This document shows positions 17,195 to 27,436 of a stretch of DNA of 64,000 nucleotides, one piece after another. The DNA comes from Citrobacter amalonaticus (lineage in GTDB: Bacteria > Pseudomonadota > Gammaproteobacteria > Enterobacterales > Enterobacteriaceae). The notes under the pieces are model-generated. The model was not told the origin of the DNA. It saw only the letters and a list, made by a program, of their open reading frames with translations, and searched no databases. The translations under genes and the position numbers were made by a program. Where the stretch lies: positions 806,001 through 870,000 of the forward strand of contig JARDVN010000001.1 of the NCBI GenBank assembly GCA_028994555.1, in the 5' to 3' direction. Within the stretch, counting starts at the first letter, position 1. Every line of letters starts with the position of its first letter.

Positions 17195-20100
17195 ATGCAG
17201 GTCAGCAGAAGGCAGTTCTTTAAGATCTGCGCTGGCGGTATGGCAGGCACCACGGCGGCGGCACTGGGCTTCGCGCCCGGCGTAGCGCTAGCGGAAACAC
17301 GGCAATATAAACTGCTGCGCACCCGCGAAACCCGTAATACCTGCACTTACTGTTCCGTTGGTTGTGGGCTGTTGATGTACAGCCTCGGCGACGGTGCTAA
17401 AAACGCCAAAGCGTCTATCTTCCATATCGAAGGTGATCCGGACCATCCGGTCAACCGTGGTGCGCTCTGCCCGAAAGGGGCCGGTCTGGTGGACTTCATC
17501 CACTCCGAAAGCCGCCTGAAATTCCCGGAATACCGCGCGCCAGGCTCGGATAAATGGCAGAAAATCAGTTGGGATGAGGCTTTTGACCGCATCGCGAAAC
17601 TGATGAAAGAAGACCGCGATGCCAACTACATTGCGCAAAACGCCGATGGCGTTACCGTTAACCGCTGGCTGTCTACCGGGATGCTGTGTGCTTCCGCGTC
17701 CAGTAACGAAACCGGCTTTTTAACGCAAAAATTCACCCGCGCGCTCGGTATGCTCGCGGTCGACAACCAGGCGCGTGTCTGACACGGACCAACGGTAGCA
17801 AGTCTTGCTCCAACATTTGGTCGCGGTGCGATGACCAACCACTGGGTCGACATCAAAAACGCCAACCTCGTCGTGGTGATGGGCGGCAACGCCGCTGAAG
17901 CGCACCCGGTCGGGTTCCGCTGGGCGATGGAAGCGAAAATTCACAACGGCGCGAAGCTGATTGTGATCGATCCGCGTTTCACGCGTACGGCGTCGGTGGC
18001 CGATTTCTATGCCCCAATCCGTTCGGGTACTGACATTGCCTTCCTGTCAGGCGTCATGCTGTACCTGCTGACTAACGAAAAATATAACCGCGAATACACC
18101 GAGGCCTACACCAACGCCAGTCTGATCGTGCGTGAAGATTTTGGCTTCGAGGACGGCCTGTTTACCGGCTATGACGCGGATAAACGCAAGTACGACAAGA
18201 CCAGCTGGAACTATGAGCTGGACGAAGAGGGCTTTGCCAAACGCGATACCACACTGCAACACCCGCGCTGCGTCTGGAACCTGCTGAAACAGCACGTCTC
18301 CCGCTACACGCCGGACGTGGTGGAAAACATCTGCGGTACGCCAAAAGCCGACTTCCTGAAAGTCTGTGAGTACATCGCAGAAACCAGCGCGAAAGACAAA
18401 ACCGCGTCGTTCCTGTATGCCCTCGGCTGGACACAGCACTCCATCGGTTCGCAGAACATCCGCACGATGGCGATGATCCAGTTGCTGCTCGGCAACATGG
18501 GGATGGCGGGCGGTGGCGTTAACGCCCTGCGCGGTCACTCCAACATTCAGGGGCTGACTGACCTGGGCCTGCTGTCACAAAGCCTGCCGGGCTACCTGAC
18601 GCTGCCCAATGAAAAACAGCCTGACCTGCAAACATACCTGGCCGCCAACACGCCGAAACCGCTGTTGAAAGATCAGGTCAACTACTGGGGCAACTACCCG
18701 AAATTCTTCGTCTCGTTGATGAAGGCCTTCTACGGCGATAAAGCGACAGCGGAAAACAGCTGGGGCTTTGACTTCCTGCCGAAGTGGGACAAAGGGTACG
18801 ACGTGCTGCAGTACTTCGAGATGATGAAAGAGGGTAAGGTCAATGGCTATATCTGCCAGGGCTTCAACCCGGTCGCGTCATTCCCGAACAAAAACAAGAC
18901 GATTGCATCTCTGTCCAAACTGAAGTTCCTGGTGACGATCGACCCGCTCAACACGGAGACCTCCACCTTCTGGCAAAATCACGGTGAGTCGAACGATGTG
19001 GATCCGTCGAAAATCCAGACTGAAGTGTTCCGTCTGCCCTCCACCTGCTTTGCCGAAGAGAACGGTTCGATCGTGAACTCCGGCCGCTGGCTGCAGTGGC
19101 ACTGGAAAGGTGCGGACGCCCCGGGGATCGCGGTCACCGATGGCGAAATCCTGGCCGGTATCTTCCTGCGCCTGCGCAAAATGTATGCTGAGCAGAGCGG
19201 CGCCAACCCGGAACAGGTGCTGAGTATGACCTGGAACTACTCCACCCCACATGAACCGGCATCGGAAGAAGTGGCGATGGAGAGTAACGGGAAAGCGCTG
19301 GCCGATCTCATCGACCCGGCTACGGGCGCGGTGATCGTGAAGAAAGGCCAACAGCTCAGCTCGTTTGCTCAGTTGCGTGACGACGGCACCACCTCCAGCG
19401 GTTGCTGGATTTTCGCCGGTAGCTGGACGCCGGAAGGCAACCAGATGGCGCGTCGCGATAACGCCGATCCGTCTGGTCTGGGCAATACGCTGGGCTGGGC
19501 ATGGGCGTGGCCGCTGAACCGCCGTATCCTGTACAACCGTGCTTCCGCTGACCCGCAGGGCAACCCGTGGGATCCGAAGCGCCAAATCCTGAAATGGGAC
19601 GGCGCAAAATGGAGCGGGATGGACATTCCGGACTACAGCGCCGCCGCACCCGGCAGCGACGTCGGGCCGTTCATCATGCAGCCGGAAGGGATGGGACGTC
19701 TGTTCGCTCTCGACAAGATGGCGGAAGGGCCGTTCCCGGAACACTACGAACCGTTTGAGACGCCGCTGGGTACCAACCCGCTGCACCCGAACGTGATCTC
19801 CAACCCTGCCGCCCGTATCTTCAAGGGCGACGCCGAAGCGTTGGGTAAAGCCGATAAGTTCCCGTACGTCGGAACCACTTACCGTCTGACCGAGCACTTC
19901 CACTACTGGACCAAGCATGCGCTGCTTAACGCTATCGCGCAGCCGGAACAGTTTGTGGAGATCGGCGAGACGCTGGCGAACAAGCTCGGCATCGCCCATG
20001 GCGACACCGTTAAAGTCTCCTCTAATCGCGGCTATATCAAAGCCAAAGCCGTGGTGACTAAGCGTATTCGCACGCTGAAAGCAGACGGCAAGGATATCGA

Positions 20101-20245
20101 TACTATCGGTATTCCGATTCACTGGGGCTATGAAGGTGTGGCGAAGAAAGGGTTTATAGCGAACACCCTGACGCCGTCGGTGGGTGATGCCAACTCACAA
20201 ACGCCGGAATTTAAGTCCTTCCTGGTGAACGTGGAAAAGGTGTAA
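17195..20245 (+). CDS. fdoG: Formate dehydrogenase-O alpha subunit, selenoprotein
   Basis: Periplasmic catalytic subunit oxidising formate to CO2, with a bis-MGD molybdenum cofactor, a selenocysteine and one 4Fe-4S cluster. The N-terminus carries a twin-arginine signal (SRRQFFKICAGG) for Tat export. The cluster motif is CTYCSVGCG followed downstream by CPKGA. The in-frame TGA at 17780-17782 is codon 196 in the context NQARV-U-HGPTVAS, the known Sec site, so I read through it: 1016 residues, the E. coli FdoG length. The rest of the frame has no other interruption. The SECIS element follows the UGA. It forms the membrane complex with FdoH and FdoI encoded directly downstream. Confidence 0.97.
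17780..17825 (+). promoter_or_regulatory. SECIS element for selenocysteine insertion in fdoG
   Basis: Just after the UGA, the sequence folds into a hairpin with stem GG-(U)-AGCA/UGCU-CC, a single bulged U and an AGUCU loop. These match the features SelB recognises in bacterial SECIS elements, a bulged U and a G-U in the apical loop. They are also close to the E. coli fdnG element. Confidence 0.85.
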
Positions 20246-20257
20246 CGGAGACGACTT

Positions 20258-21163
20258 ATGGCTTATCAATCGCAAGACATTATCCGTCGTTCCGCGACTA
20301 ACGGTCTCACCCCCGCTCCTCAGGCGCGGGACTTCCAGGAAGAAGTGGCGAAGCTCATTGACGTCACCACCTGCATCGGCTGTAAAGCCTGTCAGGTGGC
20401 CTGTTCCGAGTGGAACGACATCCGTGATGAAATCGGCAGCAACGTCGGGGTCTATGATAACCCGGCGGATTTAACCGCCAAATCCTGGACGGTGATGCGC
20501 TTCTCGGAAGTGGAGCAGAACGACAAACTGGAATGGCTGATCCGCAAGGATGGCTGTATGCACTGCGCCGATCCGGGCTGCCTGAAGGCGTGTCCGGCAG
20601 AAGGGGCTATCATTCAGTATGCCAACGGGATTGTCGACTTCCAGTCTGAGCAGTGCATCGGCTGTGGCTACTGCATCGCCGGTTGCCCGTTCGACGTGCC
20701 GCGCCTGAACCCGGAAGACAACCGGGTTTATAAATGCACGCTGTGCGTTGACCGCGTGACCGTCGGCCAGGAACCGGCCTGCGTGAAAACCTGCCCGACG
20801 GGTGCTATCCACTTTGGTTCGAAAGAGGATATGAAAACGTTGGCCGGCGAGCGCGTAGCGGAGCTGAAAACCCGTGGTTACGACAATGCGGGCCTGTACG
20901 ATCCGGCAGGCGTAGGCGGGACGCACGTGATGTACGTGCTGCACCATGCCGACAAGCCGAATCTGTATCACGGTCTGCCGGAGAACCCGGAAATCAGCGC
21001 CACCGTGAAATTCTGGAAAGGGATCTGGAAGCCTCTTGCAGCGGTCGGCTTTGCCGCGACCTTTGCGGCCAGCATCTTCCACTACGTCGGTGTCGGCCCG
21101 AACCGTGCGGATGAGGAAGAGAACAACCTGCATGAAGAGAAAGACGATGAGGTGCGCAAATGA
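20258..21163 (+). CDS. fdoH: Formate dehydrogenase-O iron-sulfur beta subunit
   Basis: Electron-transfer subunit of 301 residues with four 4Fe-4S clusters from the Cys groups [37 protein letters not shown] and CTLCVDR with PACVKTCP. A single C-terminal membrane helix ([20 protein letters not shown]) anchors it to the periplasmic face. It passes electrons from FdoG to the haem subunit FdoI. It starts 12 bases after fdoG and overlaps fdoI by four bases. Confidence 0.97.
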   Translation: MAYQSQDIIRRSATNGLTPAPQARDFQEEVAKLIDVTTCIGCKACQVACSEWNDIRDEIGSNVGVYDNPADLTAKSWTVMRFSEVEQNDKLEWLIRKDGCMHCADPGCLKACPAEGAIIQYANGIVDFQSEQCIGCGYCIAGCPFDVPRLNPEDNRVYKCTLCVDRVTVGQEPACVKTCPTGAIHFGSKEDMKTLAGERVAELKTRGYDNAGLYDPAGVGGTHVMYVLHHADKPNLYHGLPENPEISATVKFWKGIWKPLAAVGFAATFAASIFHYVGVGPNRADEEENNLHEEKDDEVRK

Positions 21164-21795
21164 AAAGACGTGACACCATCGTGCGCTACACCGCGCCGGA
21201 ACGCATCAACCACTGGGTCACCGCCTTCTGCTTCGTGCTGGCGGCGGTGAGCGGACTGGGCTTTTTCTTCCCGTCCTTCAACTGGCTGATGCAAATCATG
21301 GGGACACCGCAACTGGCGCGTATTCTGCACCCGTTTGTAGGCGTCATCATGTTTGCCTCGTTCATCATCATGTTCTTCCGGTACTGGCACCACAACCTGA
21401 TCAATCGGGATGACATCTTCTGGGCGAAGAACATCCGTAAGATTGTCGTCAACGAAGAAGTGGGCGACACCGGGCGGTATAACTTCGGTCAGAAATGCGT
21501 GTTCTGGGCGGCAATTATCTTCCTGGTGCTGCTGCTGGTGAGCGGTGTGATCATCTGGCGTCCATACTTTGCGCCAGCGTTCTCCATTCCGGTGATCCGC
21601 TTTGCGTTAATGCTGCACTCTTTTGCCGCCGTTGCGCTGATTGTGGTTATCATGGTGCATATTTACGCCGCGCTGTGGGTGAAAGGCACGATTACCGCGA
21701 TGGTAGAAGGCTGGGTGACTCGCTCCTGGGCGAAGAAACATCACCCGCGCTGGTATCGTGAAGTGCGTGAAAAGCAGGATAAGACCCAGTCGTAA
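21160..21795 (+). CDS. fdoI: Formate dehydrogenase-O cytochrome b556 gamma subunit
   Basis: Integral membrane di-haem cytochrome b of 211 residues, the E. coli FdoI length, with four hydrophobic helices and His residues ([39 protein letters not shown]) suited to ligate haems. It receives electrons from FdoH and reduces quinone. A terminator follows. In E. coli fdhE comes next, but here three other genes intervene. Confidence 0.96.
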   Translation: MKRRDTIVRYTAPERINHWVTAFCFVLAAVSGLGFFFPSFNWLMQIMGTPQLARILHPFVGVIMFASFIIMFFRYWHHNLINRDDIFWAKNIRKIVVNEEVGDTGRYNFGQKCVFWAAIIFLVLLLVSGVIIWRPYFAPAFSIPVIRFALMLHSFAAVALIVVIMVHIYAALWVKGTITAMVEGWVTRSWAKKHHPRWYREVREKQDKTQS

Positions 21796-21823
21796 GCAAA
21801 GACTGTTCGTGAACCGATAAGTT

Positions 21824-21856
21824 AACGCCGGAGACTGAGTTTCCGGCGTTTTTTTT
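21824..21856 (+). terminator. Terminator after fdoI
   Basis: AACGCCGGA pairs with TCCGGCGTT and is followed by eight T residues. It ends the fdoGHI transcript before the inserted VWA gene. Confidence 0.9.
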
Positions 21857-21967
21857 AGAATGGCTTTTAGTTTTGACAACTTTTTGACAACTTTATACAG
21901 ATAACAGACCAACCGACGTTGCGGTCGCATAAGAATGGAGTCGATTCTTAAGACAAGGAGACGTACC

Positions 21968-23305
21968 GTGAATCTCAAACACCTCTTCGCAGCCCTGGCA
22001 ATGGGACTGCTTGCGACAACAACGGCGGCACAACCGTCCGCGCCGAAAGTGACGATCAAATCCGAACTGGCTTCCCCTCTGGTGCTGGAAAACAGCCAGG
22101 ACAAAAACTACCTCAAAGTGTCACTGACGGGTTTCCCGCTACATGCAACTAAACGCAGCCCGATCAACCTCGCACTGGTGATTGACCGCTCCGGCTCTAT
22201 GGGCGGCGAGCGTATCGAACAAGCAACAGAAGCCGCCGTAATGGCGGTGAACACCTTAAGTGCCCAGGACACGCTCTCGGTGGTGATTTACGACGACGTC
22301 GTGGATGTCATCGTACCGGCGGCCAAAGTCGGCAATAAAGCGAAACTTATCAGCCAAATCCGTGAACAGCTGACCGCACGCGGCGGTACCGCACTGTTTG
22401 CCGGCGTCAGCCGCGGTATCAAAGAAACCAGTAAATTCCTTGATAAGGCCCATGTTAACCGCATCATCCTGCTGTCTGATGGCCAGGCGAACGTCGGTCC
22501 TTCCTCCACCAGCGAACTGGCGGAGCTGGGTAAGATCGCCGCCCGCAAAGGGATTGCCATCACGACGATGGGTATTGGCGAAGGCTACAATGAAGATCTG
22601 ATGGCGGCGATTGCCCAGTACAGCGATGGCAACCACGTGTTTGTACAAAATACCGATGCACTGGAGAAGGCATTTGCCCATGAATTTGGCGATGTCATGT
22701 CCGTCGTCGCTCAGGATGTGGTGGTGCAAATTCATGTCGCCGACAACGTTAAGCCACTACGCCTGCTGGGGCGTGAAGGTGAAATCCGCGACAACACGGT
22801 GACCGTAAAACTGAACCAGCTTTATGCCAATCAGGAGAAATATGTCATGCTGGAAGTGCTGCCGGCGAAAGGCCAGGCCGCACAAAGCAAGCCGCTCGCT
22901 GAGATCAACGTCAGCTATAACAACCTCGCCACCGGGCAGAAAGAGCGCTGGGATGACAAGATGGCCATCAGCTATACCGCCTCTGCCAACGAAGTTCAGA
23001 AAGCGCAGGTGGAGGATGTGATCGTCGATTCCGCCATTCAGAAATCCGCCATTCAGAATGAGCAGGCGTTACAGCTCATCGATGAAGGCAAAATGGACGA
23101 GGCGAAAGCGATCCTGCGCGAAAACTCCAGTACACTCAGCGCGTTACCGCTTAGCGCACCCGCTGCCAGAATGAAGGCACAGGAGAGCGCAGAGGAAAAC
23201 CTTAAGTTGCTGGACAGGATGGAAAGCGAAAGCAAAGAAGCATCGCGCAAGTCGCTGAAAGAACAGAGCTATAAAACCAAAAACCAGAGTTCGAAATCGA
23301 ACTGA
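21968..23305 (+). CDS. Secreted von Willebrand factor A domain protein
   Basis: First gene of a three-gene set lying between fdoI and fdhE. I start at GTG 21968, which has an AAGGAG site seven bases upstream; an ATG 11 codons earlier lacks one. The 445-residue product has a signal peptide (NLKHLFAALAMGLLATTTAA). A VWA domain follows from about residue 68, with MIDAS motif DRSGSMGG (Asp73), a threonine-containing RGGTALFAG and the loop LLSDGQANVGP. A second region of beta character leads to a charged, helical C-terminus (ESKEASRKSLKEQSYK). It resembles the VWA proteins related to E. coli YfbK. It probably binds a metal-dependent partner in the periplasm. With the kinase 17 bases downstream it could be the ligand sensor; that is inference. 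Confidence 0.8.
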   Translation: MNLKHLFAALAMGLLATTTAAQPSAPKVTIKSELASPLVLENSQDKNYLKVSLTGFPLHATKRSPINLALVIDRSGSMGGERIEQATEAAVMAVNTLSAQDTLSVVIYDDVVDVIVPAAKVGNKAKLISQIREQLTARGGTALFAGVSRGIKETSKFLDKAHVNRIILLSDGQANVGPSSTSELAELGKIAARKGIAITTMGIGEGYNEDLMAAIAQYSDGNHVFVQNTDALEKAFAHEFGDVMSVVAQDVVVQIHVADNVKPLRLLGREGEIRDNTVTVKLNQLYANQEKYVMLEVLPAKGQAAQSKPLAEINVSYNNLATGQKERWDDKMAISYTASANEVQKAQVEDVIVDSAIQKSAIQNEQALQLIDEGKMDEAKAILRENSSTLSALPLSAPAARMKAQESAEENLKLLDRMESESKEASRKSLKEQSYKTKNQSSKSN

Positions 23306-23322
23306 TCCACAAGGAGTGCTGG

Positions 23323-24820
23323 ATGCTCAGACGCAAGCCGATTTATCTCGTCATTACACTGATGTTTTTTATCCTGCTTGCTTACCTGGGCGTTCGCACT
23401 CTGGAACATGAAGTCTTGTTGCGTCAGTACCAGACTCAGACCCTGGCGAAATCGCAAACCGCCAGCGTCGCCAGGGGGATCGAAAATATTTTGCAGCAAA
23501 AAAGCCTCCCGCCTGCATGCGATTGGCGATTTTATCGACCCCGCAGAGGTCACCACCCTCAGTGCACTGAAAGAGAATGACAGCGACATTGCCGACGTCT
23601 TTATTCTGCGGAAAAATCATCTCCTCTACCCCGATGAGCGTCAGCCGTTAAGCAACGAGGATAAAGAGTGGGTGCGCCAGCTCAGCCCGCTGGTCAACGA
23701 TCCCAGCCAACTTGCCAGTCATATGACGCAAAGCGAGCAGGACACGCCGCAGGCCGGCTGGTTTATTAGTTTTGAGACTCAGGAACCGCTGTTGATCTAC
23801 TGGCGGCAGAAAGACGGGGCGATCATCGGTTTTCGCCTCTCCTGGGTACAACTGATGATGGATATGGCGAACGGCATTCAGGTTAACCCGGAGGATCCGC
23901 AGCAGATTGTCAGGGTGACGGAAAACGGCCGTCAGCTTTATCAGAACGCGCAGGCGGATCTGCGACGGCTCACCTTACTGGACTCCCGCACGCTGGAGTA
24001 TCCACTCACAACGTGGCAGGTCAGCGCTTACGGCGTCAACGCACCGCTCTGGCATATCTGGCTGTGGGGCGGCGCGTTAATCGTCCTGCTGCTTCTCGCC
24101 GTCGCACTGTTAGGCGTCTCGCTGTGGCGGGAATATACCCGCGCGGCGCGTCAGGCACGCCAACAGGTCGATTTTGTCAGCCAGGTGTCACACGAACTGA
24201 AAACACCGCTGACCAACATCACGCTCTATGCCGAACTGCTGCGCGAAGGGCTGGATGATGAACAAACGCAGGAGCGACGCTATGTGGATGTGATCACTCA
24301 GGAAGGACAACGGTTGTCGCGGCTTATCCAGAATATCCTGACCTTTACGCGCGCACCGAAACTGCATCTTCAGCCAGTCAATCTCCGCCGTTTGATGACA
24401 GAAATTACGCAGATCTTTACGCCTGCGTTGCAGGCAAAAGGCATGACGATTCACATGTCTTGCCCTGAGAATCTGACATTGCGCAGCGATCGCGACGTGA
24501 TCACACAAATTGTCAGCAATTTTCTCAGTAATGCCGAAAAATACGCTTCGCAGGGTCAGCGCGTGGATCTGACCGTGGAACACGTTGCGGAAAACGTGGA
24601 GATCGCCGTTCGCGACTACGGTCCCGGCATTGCAGAAAATGAGATGTCCTTGATCTTCCGCCCGTTTTATCGGGTCAAATCTTCCATTACCGAGGGTGTT
24701 TCAGGTACCGGTATTGGACTCACCATCGCTTGCCAACTGGCGCAACGCCTGCACGGCAAGATTCAGGTAACGGCGCAAGAGCCTGGCGTCCGCTTTACCC
24801 TTACGCTGCCGCAGGGATGA
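23323..24820 (+). CDS. Membrane sensor histidine kinase (frame broken once)
   Basis: Predicted two-component sensor of 498 residues. An N-terminal membrane helix (PIYLVITLMFFILLAYLG) is followed by a periplasmic domain of about 200 residues and a second helix (GGALIVLLLLAVALLGVSL). The phospho-acceptor is in VSQVSHELKTPLTN (His290), and the ATPase domain has NFLSNAEKYA, DYGPGIAE and GTGIGLTIA boxes. An insertion in the A6 run at 23498-23503 splits it; correction restores ILQQKASRLHAIGDF. It is 17 bases after the VWA gene and four bases before the regulator. The sensed signal is unknown and no clear orthologue name can be given, although CreC is of similar size. Confidence 0.82.
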
Positions 24821-24824
24821 GAAT

Positions 24825-25511
24825 ATGAAGATACTGATTGCCGAAGATGATGCGAACATCCGCCAGGGCCTGGTGGATGCACTGTCGCGCGAGGGTTATT
24901 CGCTCATTGCCGCACCGGACGGGCGCGCGGCGCTGGAGAGTTACCACCGCGACAAACCGGATTTCGTACTTTTAGACATCATGATGCCCGAAATGGATGG
25001 CTACACGGTCTGCCGGGAAATTCGCCGCCAGAACGAACACATTCCCATTGTGTTTCTCTCCGCCAAAGATGAGGAGATCGACCGTGTCGTGGGACTCGAA
25101 CTGGGTGCAGATGACTACATCAGCAAACCGTTTGGTATTCATGAACTGCGGGCGCGGATAAAAACTATCGCCCGCCGCTGTCTGAACCATAGCGCCACGC
25201 AGCCTAACCTCAGCTTTGCTTTTGGCGACCTGACGGTGTTCCCGAATGAACTGTGCGCCTGGCGTGGCGAGCAAAAGCTGGAGCTGACGCTGCGGGAAGT
25301 TCGCATTTTAAGCTGCCTGGAGCGTCATCAAAATCAGGTGGTTACACGCGATATGTTGTTCGATGCGGCGTGGGGATACGACTATTTACCTAATAGCCGT
25401 ACGCTGGATCAGCACATTTCCCGGCTCCGCAAAGTCATCGAACAGGATGCCAATCAGCCGCAGCTAATCCGAACGGTGCATGGTCTGGGGTATCGATATC
25501 AGGTATCGTAG
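24825..25511 (+). CDS. OmpR-family response regulator
   Basis: A 228-residue DNA-binding regulator. The receiver domain has the acidic pair in IAEDDAN, the phospho-acceptor Asp51 in LLDIMMPEMDG and the conserved Lys in YISKPFG. The C-terminal winged helix shows LTLREVRILSCLERHQNQVV and HISRLRKVIEQD with IRTVHGLGYRY. It is the partner of the kinase four bases upstream. Targets are unknown; the VWA operon itself or fdo genes are the obvious candidates to test. Confidence 0.88.
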   Translation: MKILIAEDDANIRQGLVDALSREGYSLIAAPDGRAALESYHRDKPDFVLLDIMMPEMDGYTVCREIRRQNEHIPIVFLSAKDEEIDRVVGLELGADDYISKPFGIHELRARIKTIARRCLNHSATQPNLSFAFGDLTVFPNELCAWRGEQKLELTLREVRILSCLERHQNQVVTRDMLFDAAWGYDYLPNSRTLDQHISRLRKVIEQDANQPQLIRTVHGLGYRYQVS

Positions 25512-25654
25512 CGCACACATTGCGATGTCGCAGGTGTATCCCGCAGGCCGATTGCGGTTATCATTAATGACATTCACCAGAGCGGGCGCGAGATGCCCGC
25601 CAAATTACCGAGCAGATTACTCTGGCTAAATCTGCCCAACCAGGAAGTGACTGA

Positions 25655-26585
25655 ATGAGCATTCGTATCATCCCGCAAGATGAGCTGGAAAAGAGCGAGA
25701 AACGTGCGTCGGATATGATTCCCCCCGTTATTATTCCCTCGGCTCAAAAACCTGTATAACCGTCGCGCCGAGCGTCTGCGCGAACTGGCTGAGAACAACC
25801 CGCTGGGAGATTACCTGCGCTTTGCTGCGCTGATCGCCCATGCCCAGGAAGTGGTGCTGTACGACCATCCATTGCAGATGGATCTGACCGCACGCATCAG
25901 AGAAGCCAACGATCAGGGCAAACCGCCGCTGGATATCCACGTTCTGCCGCGCGATAAGCACTGGCAGAAACTGCTGCACTCGCTGATCGCCGAACTGAAA
26001 CCCGAGATGAGCGGCCCGGCGCTGGCGGTGATCGAGAATCTGGAAAAAGCCTCCGAGCAGGAGCTGGAACAGATGGCCAGCGCCCTGTTTGCCTCAGATT
26101 TCGCCGCGGTCAGCAGTGATAAAGCCCCGTTTATCTGGGCCGCGTTGTCGCTGTACTGGGCGCAAATGGCCAGTCTTATCCCGGGTAAAGCCCGCGCGGA
26201 ATATGGCGAACAACGTCAATTCTGCCCGGTGTGCGGCTCGATGCCGGTTTCCAGCATGGTGCAAATTGGCACCACCCAGGGACTGCGCTATCTGCACTGC
26301 AACCTCTGCGAAACCGAGTGGCACGTAGTGCGCGTGAAATGCAGCAACTGCGAGCAAAGCCGCGATCTGCACTACTGGTCGCTGGATAATGAGCAGGCGG
26401 CGATCAAAGCCGAAAGCTGCGGTGACTGCGGGACCTACCTGAAAATTCTGTATCAGGAAAAAGATCCTAAAGTGGAAGCTGTCGCCGACGATCTCGCGTC
26501 GTTGGTGCTGGACGCGCGCATGGAGCAAGAAGGCTTCGCCCGCAGTTCCATCAACCCGTTCCTGTTCCCGGGAGAAGGGGAGTAA
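25655..26585 (+). CDS. fdhE: Formate dehydrogenase accessory protein FdhE (frame broken once)
   Basis: Cytoplasmic chaperone needed for assembly of respiratory formate dehydrogenases. It binds iron through paired CxxC motifs, here [28 protein letters not shown] and CGDCGTY. An insertion in the C6 run at 25721-25726 truncates the first frame; correction gives [20 protein letters not shown] as in E. coli and 309 residues, the E. coli length. It is separated from fdoI by about 3.9 kb carrying the VWA, kinase and regulator genes, so it probably has its own promoter in the 143-base gap upstream, where I see only a GCGGGC/GCCCGC hairpin near 25582. Confidence 0.95.
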
Positions 26586-26603
26586 ACGCCTTCAACAGGT
26601 AAT

Positions 26604-26631
26604 GCCGGACGGCGCTTATCGTCCGGCCTGC
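26604..26631. repeat. REP element overlapping the vapC 3' end
   Basis: GCCGGACGGCG...TTATCGTCCGGCCTGC is a REP palindrome. Read on the minus strand it supplies the last codons (Gln-Ala-Gly-Arg) and the TAA stop of the PIN-domain gene, so the repeat has become coding. Confidence 0.8.
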
Positions 26632-27002
26632 AACAGATAAGGTGTGATGACGCCAGGGATCCCGGCGAACTCTCTGGTGTTGCGCGTCACAAGCGCAAAC
26701 CGATGAATCTGCGCAGTAGCCAGAATGATCGCGTCCGGAAGTTTCATCCCATATTCCTGCCTGAGATTCACGCTTCGCTCAGCAATTTCCTGTGAAACGC
26801 CGATGATGTTGAACGCACTCAACGCCACACGTGTACGATATTCCTGATGGTATTTTTTTGCCCCCACCATCACTTCCATCCAGGTAACCAGGCTGATGGC
26901 ATTCTGCGGCGGATACGCTTCCAGTACTTGCTGTGCTTCCTGGTGCCCGCTGAATAAATCAATCAGGATATTGGTATCGAACAGCACGGGTCCCTTTTGC
27001 AT
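26616..27002 (-). CDS. PIN-domain toxin, VapC-like
   Basis: Predicted RNA-cleaving toxin of 128 residues. PIN-fold acidic residues are visible in VLFDTNILIDLF, VTWMEVMVGAKK and KLPDAIILATAQ, the usual Mg-binding set. I start at ATG 27002, which overlaps the antitoxin stop (TAATG) and has a GAGGA site six bases upstream; an ATG two codons earlier sits directly on that site. Located between fdhE and an esterase gene with no mobile element visible. Target RNA is unknown. VapC enzymes often cut initiator tRNA, which is family knowledge only. Confidence 0.82.
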   Translation of the reverse strand: MQKGPVLFDTNILIDLFSGHQEAQQVLEAYPPQNAISLVTWMEVMVGAKKYHQEYRTRVALSAFNIIGVSQEIAERSVNLRQEYGMKLPDAIILATAQIHRFALVTRNTREFAGIPGVITPYLLQAGR

Positions 27003-27244
27003 TACCATTCCTCGCGCAGCGTCCTCTGATACTCAACGCCGTCTTCCTCACAGCCCTGCCAGAGCCCCAGCGCATTGGAAATCGTGGTTTCGGCTTGCCT
27101 TTCAAGGTACTGTTCAACGGCCTCGCGGAGCAACTCGGCTCGTGGAAGATTGCGCTGTTGCTTGAGATCATCAAGGCGCTTGATCACCTCATCGGATAAG
27201 TCGAGTAATATTCTGCCCATGTCCATTCCAGCCATTATGCTCAC
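27002..27244 (-). CDS. Ribbon-helix-helix antitoxin, VapB-like
   Basis: 80-residue antitoxin with an N-terminal RHH DNA-binding motif ([19 protein letters not shown], then [16 protein letters not shown]) and a C-terminal segment likely to wrap the toxin. I use GTG 27244, with GGAGG five bases upstream, rather than internal ATG codons. It overlaps vapC by one base, so the pair is coupled. A palindrome covering the ribosome site is the probable self-operator. Confidence 0.8.
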   Translation of the reverse strand: MSIMAGMDMGRILLDLSDEVIKRLDDLKQQRNLPRAELLREAVEQYLERQAETTISNALGLWQGCEEDGVEYQRTLREEW

Positions 27245-27261
27245 ATATACCTCCAGTATAT
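27245..27261 (-). promoter_or_regulatory. Candidate VapB operator over the ribosome site
   Basis: A perfect 6-base inverted repeat ATATAC-CTCCA-GTATAT sits directly before the antitoxin start, and its central CTCCA is the complement of the Shine-Dalgarno sequence. RHH antitoxins bind such repeats to repress their own operon. Confidence 0.6.
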
Positions 27262-27436
27262 CAGCGGCGAGTAAATTTCAAACAACATACACCGTCAGAA
27301 AGCAGGAAAAAAGCGATCTCCGTAGTGACTTTTCCTTTTGCGAGGCACTTTCCAGAATTTCACCCTGCCCCAAATCCACCATTCTCTTTCATAACAAACC
27401 AGGTTATAACGCTGTATATTCATACAGATTCAAGGG

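Noticed and set aside
17195..17782. A truncated fdoG ending at the TGA
   Set aside because: The TGA is the conserved selenocysteine codon with a SECIS element, and the downstream frame is intact to the E. coli C-terminus.
18878..20122. A 414-codon open frame antisense to fdoG, and similar long antisense frames in fdoG, fdoH, glnA and yihS
   Set aside because: High GC third positions in real genes open the complementary frame. The sequences are low in structure and have no start signals.
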